DNA of 64,000 nucleotides from an uncultured Actinomycetes bacterium (GTDB lineage Bacteria; Actinomycetota; Acidimicrobiia; Acidimicrobiales; RAAP-2), in assembly GCA_903830655.1 (NCBI GenBank), contig CAIKUQ010000048.1:16845-80844 (forward strand), written 5' to 3'. The first letter of the stretch is position 1. Each line of letters starts with the position of its first letter. A program made the position numbers and the translations under genes. Shown piece after piece: positions 37,469-46,413 of the stretch. Under the pieces are notes generated by a model, which saw only the letters and a list, made by a program, of their open reading frames with translations, was not told the origin of the DNA and did not search any database.

Positions 37469-38458
37469 ATGACTACTCCTATCAACGTCACCGTCACCGG
37501 AGCTGCTGGCCAGATTGGTTACTCGCTCTTGTTCCGTATTGCCTCCGGTGCACTCTTTGGTCCTAGCCAGCCCGTGGCCCTTCGTTTGCTCGAGATTGAG
37601 CCAGCGATGAAGGCACTCGAAGGTGTTGTCATGGAGCTCGATGACTGTGCCTTCCCACTGCTTTCGAGCATCGAAGCCACCAGCAATTTGGCTACCGCAT
37701 TTGACGGGACGAACTGGTCCTTGCTGGTCGGATCGGTTCCGCGCAAGGCGGGTATGGAGCGAGGCGACTTGCTTAACGTCAATGGCGGCATCTTCAAGCC
37801 CCAGGGGCGGGCAATCGCGGAAAACGCCGCCAGTGACGTTCGAGTTCTCGTGGTGGGTAACCCCTGCAATACCAACTGTTTGATTGCTCGGGCGAACGCG
37901 CCCGAAGTTCCCGCCGACCGTTGGTTCGCCATGACTCGTTTGGACCAAAATCGTGCTGAGACCCAGATCGCTAAAAAAGCGGGAGCCGCGGTGAGTTCCG
38001 TGAAGAATCTGGCAATTTGGGGCAACCACTCGGCTACTCAGTTCCCCGATTTCGCTAACGCGACCGTCGACGGCAAGGCCGTAACCGCAGCGATTAGTGA
38101 CCACGCTTGGCTCCAGGGTGAGTTCATCACTACCGTTCAAAAGCGCGGCGCGGCCATTATTGAAGCTCGTGGTGCGAGTTCAGCCGCGTCAGCGGCGAAC
38201 GCCGCAATCGACACGGTAGTGAGTCTCGTGAATAAAACCGCGGCTGACGACTGTGCATCCGTTGCGGTCACCAGCTCCGGTGAGTACGGGGTGCCCGAAG
38301 GCTTGACCTTTGGATTCCCTGTCTCGGCCGATGGTCAAGGTGCCTGGAAGGTCAAAGAGGGTTTCGAAATTGATGGCTTCGCCGCCGAGCGAATCAAGAT
38401 CACCACTGATGAACTCATCGCTGAGCGCGATGAAGTTCGCGCACTAGGCCTAATTTAA
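37469..38458 (+). CDS. mdh: Malate dehydrogenase
   Basis: Mdh interconverts malate and oxaloacetate with NAD. From ATG 37469 ([25 protein letters not shown]) it has 329 residues, with Rossmann loop [35 protein letters not shown], the MTRLDQNRA substrate loop and the catalytic His in [13 protein letters not shown]. This is the cytosolic-type MDH usual in actinobacteria. The track start at 37415 lies inside icd. Its 3' end lies 7 bp from the convergent cyclase gene. Confidence 0.96.
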   Translation: MTTPINVTVTGAAGQIGYSLLFRIASGALFGPSQPVALRLLEIEPAMKALEGVVMELDDCAFPLLSSIEATSNLATAFDGTNWSLLVGSVPRKAGMERGDLLNVNGGIFKPQGRAIAENAASDVRVLVVGNPCNTNCLIARANAPEVPADRWFAMTRLDQNRAETQIAKKAGAAVSSVKNLAIWGNHSATQFPDFANATVDGKAVTAAISDHAWLQGEFITTVQKRGAAIIEARGASSAASAANAAIDTVVSLVNKTAADDCASVAVTSSGEYGVPEGLTFGFPVSADGQGAWKVKEGFEIDGFAAERIKITTDELIAERDEVRALGLI

Positions 38459-38465
38459 ATTCTTT

Positions 38466-39122
38466 CTAGCGCGAGCTAAGCGAAGAAAGCGCTACTGCAC
38501 GCACTGGGCCACCGTCACTGGCGCCCATGTTGAGAGGCAGCAGCGAGATAAATGGCGTGGCCCCGGTAAGTTTGCCCAAGTTGGTGAAGTTCTCACCGAT
38601 TATTCCATTGGCCTTGCTCCACAGGTAGTGGTTCTCGAGTTTCGCGTCGGCGGGATTCTCTGGAGTCATGTCGAGCGACAAAAAGTCCAAGACGATTGTT
38701 CGCACCCCTTGGTCTAATAAGTACTGCAGACTTTCGAGCGTTGGGTAGGGGTGCGCTAGATATTCAGCCGTGCCGAAGTGCCGCGACCAATCAGTCCGCA
38801 CTAAGACTATGGAGCCATCTTCATAAGCTGCTTTGGTAAAGCGTTCATGAGGTATTGCTTCGCGGGGGCTAAGGCCGGTGGCATCAACGAGGGACCAGCA
38901 CCCGATAAAGCGCTGTAGGGGAATCTGATCCAAAGTTGCGAGTTCGTTAAGCACGTGAAATGGGGAATCAATATGTGTTCCCGACTGTGAACCCATATGA
39001 ACGGAAAGAACGTTCACCCAATCCGTCTCGGCGTGGAGAATCGGCTCAATGACCACAGGGGGGTCACCCGGATACACCTGCATGCCAGTGTGGAGCTGGT
39101 GGGAAAGATCAATAATTTCCAA
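38466..39122 (-). CDS. Cyclase-family metal hydrolase (kynurenine formamidase/isatin hydrolase-like)
   Basis: The 218-residue protein belongs to the cyclase/KynB family, zinc or manganese hydrolases of cyclic amides and N-formyl amides. It has DLSHQLHTGMQVYPGDPPVV and the metal motif SQSGTHIDSPFH. The only plausible start is TTG 39122, 10 bp after AGAGG. It is divergent to the NCS1 permease and faces mdh. With the neighbouring permease, amidase and ureohydrolase it may open an imported N-heterocycle, but tryptophan catabolism genes that would make it KynB are absent here. Confidence 0.82.
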   Translation of the reverse strand: MEIIDLSHQLHTGMQVYPGDPPVVIEPILHAETDWVNVLSVHMGSQSGTHIDSPFHVLNELATLDQIPLQRFIGCWSLVDATGLSPREAIPHERFTKAAYEDGSIVLVRTDWSRHFGTAEYLAHPYPTLESLQYLLDQGVRTIVLDFLSLDMTPENPADAKLENHYLWSKANGIIGENFTNLGKLTGATPFISLLPLNMGASDGGPVRAVALSSLSSR

Positions 39123-39172
39123 AGTGACACATCCTCTTAGAAACTGCCAAAAGTCAAATACTGATTACTCGT

Positions 39173-39209
39173 AAGTTATCTATTAACTTTGAGCCTAGAG
39201 CAAGTGCTC
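39173..39209. promoter_or_regulatory. Paired inverted repeats between the cyclase gene and the NCS1 permease gene
   Basis: In the 113-bp divergent promoter region two symmetric elements lie side by side: AAGTTA-TCTAT-TAACTT (39173-39189) and GAGCA-AG-TGCTC (39198-39209). Both are perfect inverted repeats. Their position between divergent genes fits binding sites for a regulator controlling both sides; none is encoded nearby. The permease ATG follows after a GGGGGAAGC ribosome-binding site. Confidence 0.45.
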
Positions 39210-39235
39210 ATAGATGTATCCATTTAGGGGGAAGC

Positions 39236-40666
39236 ATGGCAAAGCAAGGCAGTCTTAGCGAGATTGAATCTCGCCACATTGATTACATTCCACTTAGTGA
39301 ACGCAAAGGAAAAGTCTGGCGTCAGGGGCCGTTCTGGTTCTTGGGCAACTTCCAGCCATTTACCGTAGCGATCGGCCTTACCGGACCCTTGGTCGGCGTA
39401 AACATGTTGTGGTCAACCGTTGCCGCTGTTCTCGGCGTTTTGTTCGGAACCATTTTTATGGCCGCTCACGCTGCGCAGGGCCCTCGTCTGGGTATGCCCC
39501 AGATGATTCAATCCCGTGCGCAGTTTGGTTACGTTGGCGTTATTGTGCCGCTTTTGGCCTCAACGTTTACTTTTTCGGCCTTCCTAGTCGTGGACACCGT
39601 TATCTTGAAGGTCGGTATTAACAGTCTGTTCGGATGGAATATGAACTGGACTGCTGTGGGTTTGATGGCCCTGACCGTGCTTATTGCGATCTATGGTCAC
39701 GATTGGATTCACCGCGTGTTCATCGTCTTGTTCTGGGCTTCCGCGCCATTCTGGATTCTTACGACTATTGGTATGGCCACGGGCCACGCTGGCGTGAATC
39801 ACATGGTGCCTCACCTGGGCTTCAACTGGGCGGGCTTCTTCGTGATGTTCACCCTGGCCGCGTCCTACAACATCACCTATGCGCCCTATGTCTCGGACTA
39901 CACCCGTTACTTGCCCAACACGACTTCTCAAGCTGGTCTCATTTGGTCGGTGTTCATTGGTGGATCGCTCTCGCCAATCTGGCTAATTCCGATGGGCTCA
40001 TGGCTTGGTACCTACCTTGGTGTTAGTGACCCTCTCAGTGGTCTACACAATGCTGGTAATAACTTCATTGGTGGCGTAGGCACTACCTTGGTCATTCTTT
40101 CGACCCTGTCACTTGTGGCGACAATGGGAATGGGTGCGTACTCGGGGATGCTCTCGGTGATCACGGCCGTTGACTCTTTCCGCCCAGTGGCCACGGGCGC
40201 CAAGGTTCGAATCATTACCATCGTACTCTTAGGTGCTGGATCCCTCTGGTTCGGTCTCGTGATTCAAACGCCGAGCCAGGCTTTGTACAACGCGTTGACC
40301 ATTATGTTGTACATCTTGGCTCCATGGACCGCCATTAACTTGATGGACTTCTACTTTGTTCGTAAAGAGAAGTTCGCCATCACCGACATGTTTAGGCCCG
40401 ATGGCGTATACGGTCGCTGGGGCGTCATCGGACTGTTGGTGTACTTCATTGGTATTGCCGTTGAAGTGCCCTTCATGTACTTACCTAATACCTACACCTC
40501 ATGGGGTGCTCAGCAGTTGTCGTTAGTTGACATCTCGTGGGTGCTTGGTCTTGTAGTTTCAGGTGTCCTCTACTTGGCACTGACTCGCAACATTGATAAG
40601 GCTGCTGAAGCTACGGCCATCGCAGCCTCAGAGGCCACTCTTGCTAAAAACGAGGAAGTCCGATAA
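39236..40666 (+). CDS. NCS1-family nucleobase/ureide permease (purine-cytosine permease type)
   Basis: A 476-residue membrane protein with about 12 helices, of the nucleobase-cation-symport-1 family that imports cytosine, uracil, allantoin, hydantoins or thiamin-type compounds. N-terminal IDYIPLSERKGKVWRQGPFWFLGNFQPFTVAIGL and AASYNITYAPYVSDYTRYLP support this. It heads a plus-strand run with the SnoaL-like, amidase and ureohydrolase genes and is divergent from the cyclase gene. The substrate cannot be read from sequence; the context suggests a nitrogen-rich ring compound. Confidence 0.9.
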   Translation: MAKQGSLSEIESRHIDYIPLSERKGKVWRQGPFWFLGNFQPFTVAIGLTGPLVGVNMLWSTVAAVLGVLFGTIFMAAHAAQGPRLGMPQMIQSRAQFGYVGVIVPLLASTFTFSAFLVVDTVILKVGINSLFGWNMNWTAVGLMALTVLIAIYGHDWIHRVFIVLFWASAPFWILTTIGMATGHAGVNHMVPHLGFNWAGFFVMFTLAASYNITYAPYVSDYTRYLPNTTSQAGLIWSVFIGGSLSPIWLIPMGSWLGTYLGVSDPLSGLHNAGNNFIGGVGTTLVILSTLSLVATMGMGAYSGMLSVITAVDSFRPVATGAKVRIITIVLLGAGSLWFGLVIQTPSQALYNALTIMLYILAPWTAINLMDFYFVRKEKFAITDMFRPDGVYGRWGVIGLLVYFIGIAVEVPFMYLPNTYTSWGAQQLSLVDISWVLGLVVSGVLYLALTRNIDKAAEATAIAASEATLAKNEEVR

Positions 40667-41067
40667 GTACGGTCGATGACGTAAAGGCGGCAGCTGCTGC
40701 GGTGGTTGCCGCCTTTGCACGTCACGACCGTGACGCTTATTTCGACACCTTTGCGCCCGACTGTAGTTTCATGTTTTATAACGCTCCGACTTTTTTGGAA
40801 AATCGCGCAGCCTACGAGGCCGAATGGGATCTGTGGTCCAAGGATGGTTTTCACGTGTTGGGGTGCGAATCGATTGGTGCAACGGTCACCATGGCTAGTG
40901 ACACGGTAGGAATTTTCACCCATACTGTTCGCACGACCCTAGCTGAGGGCGATGGCTCAATTATCACCGGAGAACGCGAAACCATTGTCTTTGCACTTCG
41001 CGATGGGCGCTGGGTAGGTGTTCATGAACACCTCAGTCCAGACCCGACCTACAATAATGACTTATGA
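40663..41067 (+). CDS. SnoaL-like/NTF2-fold small protein with a probable ATA start
   Basis: The conserved-looking frame reads STVDDVKAAAAAVVAAFARHDRDAYF, DCSFMFYNAP and a late RDGRWVGVHEHLS, as in SnoaL-like/NTF2 proteins. The frame is open from 40648, but the codon at the expected start is ATA at 40663, within CGATAAGTACG and 4 bp after GAGGAAG. The first track start, GTG 40702, would cut the first helix. The pattern is what a G-to-A change in an ATGA overlap with the permease gene would leave. Function unknown; family members include polyketide cyclases, isomerases and binding proteins. It overlaps the amidase gene by ATGA. Confidence 0.7.
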   Translation: MSTVDDVKAAAAAVVAAFARHDRDAYFDTFAPDCSFMFYNAPTFLENRAAYEAEWDLWSKDGFHVLGCESIGATVTMASDTVGIFTHTVRTTLAEGDGSIITGERETIVFALRDGRWVGVHEHLSPDPTYNNDL

Positions 41068-42467
41068 CATCTCCAATCGCCGCCATTGCGGCGTCAGTTC
41101 GCGCTAAAAAAGTCAGTGCGGTAGAAGTAGCCGAAGAAGCCATTCGAAGAGTTTCGGCCGCGAACCCAACACTTAATTTTCTCTCGGATGAGTATTTTGA
41201 CGATGGGCGCAAGGACGCCAGCACTGTTCCGATGGGACCGTTGGCGGGGGTGCCTCTCTTGGTCAAGGATCTTGAAGATCGCCAGGGTTGGCCCACACGC
41301 AAGGGATCGCTTCTGTACAAAGACGCAAAGCCGGCTACCGAAAATAGTCCTTCGGTGCAGCGACTACTTGATGCGGGCTGTATAGCGATTGGCAAAAGCA
41401 CTCTCCCTGAATTCGCCATTGAAGGCTTTACCGCAAATCGCCAGTCGGGCATCACACGTAACCCATGGAATGTTGACTATTCACCAGGCGGCTCCTCGGG
41501 TGGTTCTGCTGCTGCGGTGAGCGCAGGAGCGATTGGCATTGGCACTGCGACTGATGGCGGTGGCTCCGTTCGAATTCCCGCATCGCTTTGCGGCCTAGTT
41601 GGGCTGAAGCCAACAAACGGTGTTATCGGACGTTGGCCTGCTCACGACTGGATTGACTGCTCCACCGATGGCGTTTTTACGACAACGGTTGAAGACCTTG
41701 AACTGGTCATGAGTGTGCAGGCGGGACCAATTGCTGGAGATCCGAATGCCCTTTCTCCAGTCGCTCTCGCCGACGCCTTAACGGTCCGCAAGCCACAGAA
41801 TGTCCATCTCATCGCCGCCACCCGCACTTCTGATTTCGGGCCACTGCCGGTGGACGTGGAGCGTGAATTTCGCAAGGCGGTCGATCAAATGGAAGGTCTT
41901 CTTGGCGTTTCATCAACGTGGAAAAATCCCGGCACCTTCACTCCCGGTGGCGATCCAGACCTAGATTGGTTCACTATTTGCTCAACGGAACACATGTTTC
42001 GTGTTGGGCGGGAGCTGTTAACGGCAAAGTGGGATGTGCTCGATGTGGCCTCACAGGCTTTTATGGAGCAGGGACTTAAGACCAGCGTTGATGAATACAT
42101 GGCGGCTCGTATTCGACGATTTGAGTACGTGCGCAACTATGACGAGCTCTTAGGTCAAGACACCTTCTTATTAACTCCCGCTGTCGCGGCCGCTGGATGG
42201 TTGGCGGATGGGCGAGTAATTGAGGATGCACCAGTCGGGCAGTTGCCTCCAGAGGTCTATTCCACCGCAGTCCAGAACATTCTGGGGCTACCGGCCATCT
42301 CGTTACCCGCAGGCATGCTTGATTCGGGTGTGCCATTCGGTATTCAAATAACTGGACCACGTTGGAGTGACGGTCAACTACTAGCGCTTGCTCGCGAATG
42401 GGAAGCGCAGTTCCCGTGGCCCCTGAACGCCCCGGGTTATGAACCCCTCGATGCATTTTTGAAATAG
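41064..42467 (+). CDS. Amidase-signature family hydrolase
   Basis: The 467-residue enzyme has the Ser-cisSer-Lys triad of amidase-signature hydrolases: Lys in PLLVKDLED, the glycine-serine-rich [19 protein letters not shown], and [23 protein letters not shown] with the nucleophilic Ser. Members include allophanate hydrolase, 6-aminohexanoate hydrolase and aryl-acylamidases. It overlaps the SnoaL-like gene and is 7 bp ahead of the ureohydrolase, which points to a shared pathway. The substrate is not evident. Confidence 0.9.
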   Translation: MTSPIAAIAASVRAKKVSAVEVAEEAIRRVSAANPTLNFLSDEYFDDGRKDASTVPMGPLAGVPLLVKDLEDRQGWPTRKGSLLYKDAKPATENSPSVQRLLDAGCIAIGKSTLPEFAIEGFTANRQSGITRNPWNVDYSPGGSSGGSAAAVSAGAIGIGTATDGGGSVRIPASLCGLVGLKPTNGVIGRWPAHDWIDCSTDGVFTTTVEDLELVMSVQAGPIAGDPNALSPVALADALTVRKPQNVHLIAATRTSDFGPLPVDVEREFRKAVDQMEGLLGVSSTWKNPGTFTPGGDPDLDWFTICSTEHMFRVGRELLTAKWDVLDVASQAFMEQGLKTSVDEYMAARIRRFEYVRNYDELLGQDTFLLTPAVAAAGWLADGRVIEDAPVGQLPPEVYSTAVQNILGLPAISLPAGMLDSGVPFGIQITGPRWSDGQLLALAREWEAQFPWPLNAPGYEPLDAFLK

Positions 42468-42474
42468 GTGGACC

Positions 42475-43434
42475 ATGTCACGTGAAGATACTCCTCGTAT
42501 TGTTGCTAACGGCAAGATTGGCCAAGTTGACGCGACCAAAATTCCACGCTTTGCGGGGATTGGCACTTTCGCTCGGCTACCTCAGATTGATGACGTGAGT
42601 GATGTGGATATATCCGTTATGGGCGTTCCTTTCGACTCGGGTGTCAGTTACCGGCCTGGTGCACGCTTTGGTCCAACGCATGTTCGCGAGTCGTCGCGCC
42701 TGCTTCGACCCTATAACCCAGCGGTCGACGTACTGCCATTCGAGAAATACCAAGTAGCTGACGCGGGCGACATTGGGGTTAATCCGTTCAACTTGGAAGA
42801 AGCGATTCAAGATATTGAGTATGGGTCACGAGCCTTGCATGAACGCGCGAAGCGCATCTTGACCATTGGTGGGGATCACACTATTGCTCTTCCGCTTTTG
42901 CGCACAATGCACGCCAAGCACGGACCAATATCGGTGGTTCACTTTGACGCCCACCTCGATACCTGGGATACCTACTTTGGTGCGCGCTACACCCACGGAA
43001 CACCATTCCGTCGCGCCTCAGAAGAGGGTTTGATTGATCGCGATGGATCGATGCACGTCGGCACCCGTGGACCTCTGTATTCCTCGAAGGACCTTTCAGC
43101 GGACGCCGACCTAGGCTTCGATATTTTCTCCACCACCGAATTTGACTCCATCGGTTTGCAAGGAGCGATTGATCGTATTGCTGCTCGAGTAGAGGATCGG
43201 CCGATGTATGTTTCAATTGATATTGACGTTTTAGACCCCGCCCATGCGCCAGGCACTGGAACTCCCGAAGCGGGTGGACTGACCAGCCGCGAGCTGTTGT
43301 CGGTGATTCGATCCTTCTCCAAGCTGAACATCGTTGGTGCAGATGTTGTGGAAGTGGCGCCCGCTTATGACCTCGCTGAGATCACGGGTATTGCTGCGAG
43401 CCACGTTCTCTACGAGCTGCTCTGCGCGATGTAA
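42475..43434 (+). CDS. Agmatinase/ureohydrolase family protein
   Basis: The 319-residue enzyme is a manganese-type ureohydrolase (arginase/agmatinase fold) that releases urea from guanidino compounds. All metal motifs are seen: [20 protein letters not shown] and [22 protein letters not shown]. The substrate may be agmatine, guanidinobutyrate, guanidinopropionate or guanidine. Its context with permease, cyclase and amidase favours a scavenged guanidino compound over polyamine synthesis, as no other polyamine genes are near. AGGTGG precedes the ATG. Confidence 0.9.
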   Translation: MSREDTPRIVANGKIGQVDATKIPRFAGIGTFARLPQIDDVSDVDISVMGVPFDSGVSYRPGARFGPTHVRESSRLLRPYNPAVDVLPFEKYQVADAGDIGVNPFNLEEAIQDIEYGSRALHERAKRILTIGGDHTIALPLLRTMHAKHGPISVVHFDAHLDTWDTYFGARYTHGTPFRRASEEGLIDRDGSMHVGTRGPLYSSKDLSADADLGFDIFSTTEFDSIGLQGAIDRIAARVEDRPMYVSIDIDVLDPAHAPGTGTPEAGGLTSRELLSVIRSFSKLNIVGADVVEVAPAYDLAEITGIAASHVLYELLCAM

Positions 43435-43809
43435 TTAGTCGGGGCTTTGCCCCGCGTAAGCGGCTTGAAACCACTTCATAAGTGGAATCAAATTATTTAC
43501 ATGTCCTCGAACTTTGATGCGACCCTCACGCAGCGCCGTTCCAGAGTCGAAACTTCCTGAGTAGAGACCTGAGGCATCAGCGAAGTTCAAGCGAATAATT
43601 GTGTCGGCGTCGAATGCGTCAATGGGACTAATCGATCCACCAGCCGGCTTCATCGTGATGGTGAAGGCGTGGGGAAGACCTGGCGGGGCATCTTCAATTG
43701 AAAATACGACGCTGTAGGTCGAAACCCCTTCGGGCATTTCCACGGGGCCGGCGACTGCGAGCGTATTTGAGACGGTGGCGAACCACTCTTCACTCAAAAA
43801 ATCTTCCAT
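43435..43809 (-). CDS. SCP2 sterol-carrier-like domain protein
   Basis: The 124-residue protein resembles a stand-alone SCP2-type lipid-binding domain: YSVVFSIEDAPPGLPHAFTITMKPAGG, then DTIIRLNFADASGLYSGSFDSGTALREGRIKVRGHVNNLIPLM, in which the loading helix and strands are recognisable. Such proteins bind fatty acyl chains or other hydrophobic ligands. Its ATG overlaps the sdhB stop by one base, so it is part of the sdh operon, an unusual partner. Its stop directly abuts that of the convergent ureohydrolase. Confidence 0.72.
   Translation of the reverse strand: MEDFLSEEWFATVSNTLAVAGPVEMPEGVSTYSVVFSIEDAPPGLPHAFTITMKPAGGSISPIDAFDADTIIRLNFADASGLYSGSFDSGTALREGRIKVRGHVNNLIPLMKWFQAAYAGQSPD
43440..43454. 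other. GC-rich stem-loop at the convergent ureohydrolase/SCP2 junction
   Basis: CGGGGC-TTT-GCCCCG, 6 bp after the ureohydrolase stop and inside the last codons of the SCP2 gene. It could pause RNA polymerase at the junction, but there is no T-tract on either side, so I do not call a terminator. Confidence 0.3.
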
Positions 43810-44588
43810 TAAGGGGCTGGCTGTACCGCAGCTTCAGTGGCTGAAGTCTTGGTCTTCCGGCGAATTTTGCGACCGAGCCAAGCAACGGGGTCATAGTGAG
43901 CGTCAACAACACGTTCCTTTAACGGAATAATTGCGTTATCTGTGATCTTGATGTGTTCAGGGCAGACCTCAGTACAGCACTTGGTGATGTTGCAGAATCC
44001 CAGACCCGCCTCTTCACGCACATACTCGCGACGGTCGTTCGTATCTAGGGGGTGCATCTCCAATTCCGCGTGTCGGATGAAGAAGCGAGGGCCCGCGTAG
44101 TGCTGCTTGTTCTCTTCGTGGTCGCGAATGACGTGGCACACGTCTTGACACATGAAGCATTCGATGCACTTGCGGAATTCTTGCGAACGCTCCACATCTT
44201 GCTGGAACATGCGGTATCCATCAACCGGCATTGGTGGTGGCAGAAGGGCTGGTACCTTCGCGGCTTGTTCATAGTTAAAGGAGACATCCGTAACGAGGTC
44301 ACGGATGATGGGGAAGGTTTTCATCGGGGTCAGCGTTACCGGTCCCTCGGGAAGGGTGTCCATGCGGGTCATACACATGAGGCGTGGCTTCCCGTTGACC
44401 TCTACGGCACAGCTTCCGCACTTGCCGGCCTTACAGTTCCAACGACAGGCGAGGTCTGGGGCCTCGGTCGCTTGGATGCGGTGAACAACGTCAAGAACAA
44501 CCTCTCCCTCGTTGCGCTCAATTGTGTAACTTTCGAAGTCGCCGCCAGTCGAGTCACCTCGCCACACTCGCATTGTGATGTCAGACAT
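43809..44588 (-). CDS. sdhB: Succinate dehydrogenase iron-sulfur subunit
   Basis: SdhB carries electrons from the flavoprotein to the membrane anchor. The 259-residue protein has the 2Fe-2S ligands in CRWNCKAGKCGSC plus a later Cys (RLMC), then CIECFMCQDVCH and CNITKCCTEVCPEHIKIT for the 4Fe-4S and 3Fe-4S centres. Start and stop overlap sdhA and the SCP2 gene by one base each. The gene order anchor-sdhA-sdhB resembles mycobacterial Sdh1. Confidence 0.95.
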   Translation of the reverse strand: MSDITMRVWRGDSTGGDFESYTIERNEGEVVLDVVHRIQATEAPDLACRWNCKAGKCGSCAVEVNGKPRLMCMTRMDTLPEGPVTLTPMKTFPIIRDLVTDVSFNYEQAAKVPALLPPPMPVDGYRMFQQDVERSQEFRKCIECFMCQDVCHVIRDHEENKQHYAGPRFFIRHAELEMHPLDTNDRREYVREEAGLGFCNITKCCTEVCPEHIKITDNAIIPLKERVVDAHYDPVAWLGRKIRRKTKTSATEAAVQPAP

Positions 44589-46399
44589 TATTTAGCCTCC
44601 TCGAGAAGAGTTTTGAGTTCTGGGGTTATTTTGGGGATGGGTTTGCCTTCAATCTGATACTTACCATTCCATTTGCCATCGGACGAGGACTGAGTGAAAT
44701 TAACTGAACCCATTTCGGCGACCGCTTCGGGAAAGTCAAGTCGAGTGTGTCCACCACGCGATTCCTTACGATTCAGCGCACCCATCGCAACGCACCGTGA
44801 AACAGTAATCATGGCGGGCAGATCGGTCGCGAGGTTCCAGCCTGGGTTGTAGGCACGCCCACCCTTAACCTTGATGTTTTGTACCCGACTGGTCAACTTG
44901 TCAAGTTCGCTGAGTGCAAACTCGAGTTCAGTACCGGTGCGAATGATGCCGACGTTCGCTTGCATCATGTCTTGCAGGTCACGTTGGATATCGTAGGGGT
45001 TCTCACCCTCAACCCGGTCAAATGGTGCCAGCGCTTCTGCAATGGCGGCGTCCACGTCACTCTGCTTGAATTTGCCAGACCCGCCACCCGCGGCGATGTA
45101 ACTCGCAGCCCCTTCACCGGCGCGCTTACCAAAGACAATTAGGTCACTCAGGGAGTTACCCCCGAGACGGTTAGCACCGTGGAGTCCGGCGGCGACTTCA
45201 CCGGCAGCAAAAAGCCCGGGGGTTTTAGTAGCAGTCGTTTCCGCATCGACCTTGACGCCGCCCATGATGTAGTGGCAGGTTGGGCCGATTTCCATGGGCT
45301 CGCGGGTGATATCCACTCCCGCTAGTTCCATGAACTGGTGGTACATCGAAGGGAGGCGGCGGCGGATGAATTCAGCACTTCGACGCGATCCAATATCTAA
45401 GAACACCCCACCGTGAGGGCTACCCCGTCCGGCTTTGACTTCAGCGTTAATTGCCCGAGACACTTCATCTCGAGGGAGCAGTTCTGGTGGTCGACGTCCA
45501 GCGGAGTGATCGTCGTACCACTTGTCGGCCTCTTCCTCTGTTTCGGCGGTTTCCGCTCGAAACATAGGTGCGACGTAATTAAACATAAAACGCTCACCGA
45601 GCGAATTTCGAAGTACCCCACCATCACCACGGACGCCTTCGGTAACCAAGAGTCCGCGTACGGACATTGGCCACACCATGCCGGTGGGGTGGAATTGGAT
45701 GGCTTCCATATCGATTAGTTCGCTGCCGGCCCACAGAGCCATGGCGTGGCCATCCCCCGTACCTTCCCAAGAGTTCGAGGTGAACTTCCAGGACTTTCCC
45801 GCTCCACCGGTAGCGAGAATGACCGTTTTTGAACTGAAGGTAACGAATTCACCGGTGTGGCGCCAGTAGGCCGCGGCCCCGGCAATGTGGCCATTGGAGT
45901 CTTTGAGCAATTGAAGAACTTTGCACTCCATGTACACGTCGATGCCCATGGAGACAACTTTTTGTTGGAGGGTACGAATTAATTCGAGACCAGTTCGGTC
46001 ACCCACGTGGGCCAAACGGGCGTAGCGGTGGCCACCAAAGTCACGCTGCAAGATCTTTCCGTCCTTAGTGCGATCAAAGAGGGCACCCCACTGCTCAAGC
46101 TCGAGTACACGTTCGGGGGCTTCCTTAGCGTGAAGTTCAGCCATGCGGAAGTTATTTAGGTACTTGCCACCGCGCATCGTGTCACGGAAGTGCACCTGCC
46201 AGTTGTCCTCGGAGTGGACGTTACCCATAGCGGCGGCCATGCCACCTTCAGCCATCACGGTGTGGGCCTTGCCCAATAGAGATTTGGTGATGATGCCAAC
46301 CCGTAAGCCCTGCTGCTTAGCCTCGATGGCGGCGCGAAGTCCGGCCCCCCCGGCCCCAATTATTAGGACGTCGTAATCGTGATTTTCAATGGTGGTCAT
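44588..46399 (-). CDS. sdhA: Succinate dehydrogenase flavoprotein subunit
   Basis: SdhA oxidises succinate with covalently bound FAD. From ATG 46399 (MTTIENHDYDVLIIGAGGAGLRAAIEAKQQG) it has 603 residues. Features: the dinucleotide fold GAGGAGLRAA, the flavin-linking and substrate region HTVMAEGGMAAAMGN, MEAIQFHPTGMVWPMSVRGLLVTEGVRGDGG, the catalytic Arg region and GLHGANRLGGNSLSDLIVFGKRAG. The track start at 46501 lies in the anchor gene. It is 14 bp from the anchor stop and overlaps sdhB by one base. Confidence 0.95.
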   Translation of the reverse strand: MTTIENHDYDVLIIGAGGAGLRAAIEAKQQGLRVGIITKSLLGKAHTVMAEGGMAAAMGNVHSEDNWQVHFRDTMRGGKYLNNFRMAELHAKEAPERVLELEQWGALFDRTKDGKILQRDFGGHRYARLAHVGDRTGLELIRTLQQKVVSMGIDVYMECKVLQLLKDSNGHIAGAAAYWRHTGEFVTFSSKTVILATGGAGKSWKFTSNSWEGTGDGHAMALWAGSELIDMEAIQFHPTGMVWPMSVRGLLVTEGVRGDGGVLRNSLGERFMFNYVAPMFRAETAETEEEADKWYDDHSAGRRPPELLPRDEVSRAINAEVKAGRGSPHGGVFLDIGSRRSAEFIRRRLPSMYHQFMELAGVDITREPMEIGPTCHYIMGGVKVDAETTATKTPGLFAAGEVAAGLHGANRLGGNSLSDLIVFGKRAGEGAASYIAAGGGSGKFKQSDVDAAIAEALAPFDRVEGENPYDIQRDLQDMMQANVGIIRTGTELEFALSELDKLTSRVQNIKVKGGRAYNPGWNLATDLPAMITVSRCVAMGALNRKESRGGHTRLDFPEAVAEMGSVNFTQSSSDGKWNGKYQIEGKPIPKITPELKTLLEEAK

Positions 46400-46413
46400 G
46401 GCGAATCCTTGAA

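Noticed and set aside
38459-38490. Possible hairpin between mdh and the convergent cyclase gene (CTTTCT...AGAAAG)
   Set aside because: Arms are weak and AT-rich with a long loop; not convincing as a terminator.
44052-44657. 201-residue plus-strand ORF opposite sdhB
   Set aside because: Antisense shadow spanning the sdhA/sdhB junction; the iron-sulfur subunit is certain.
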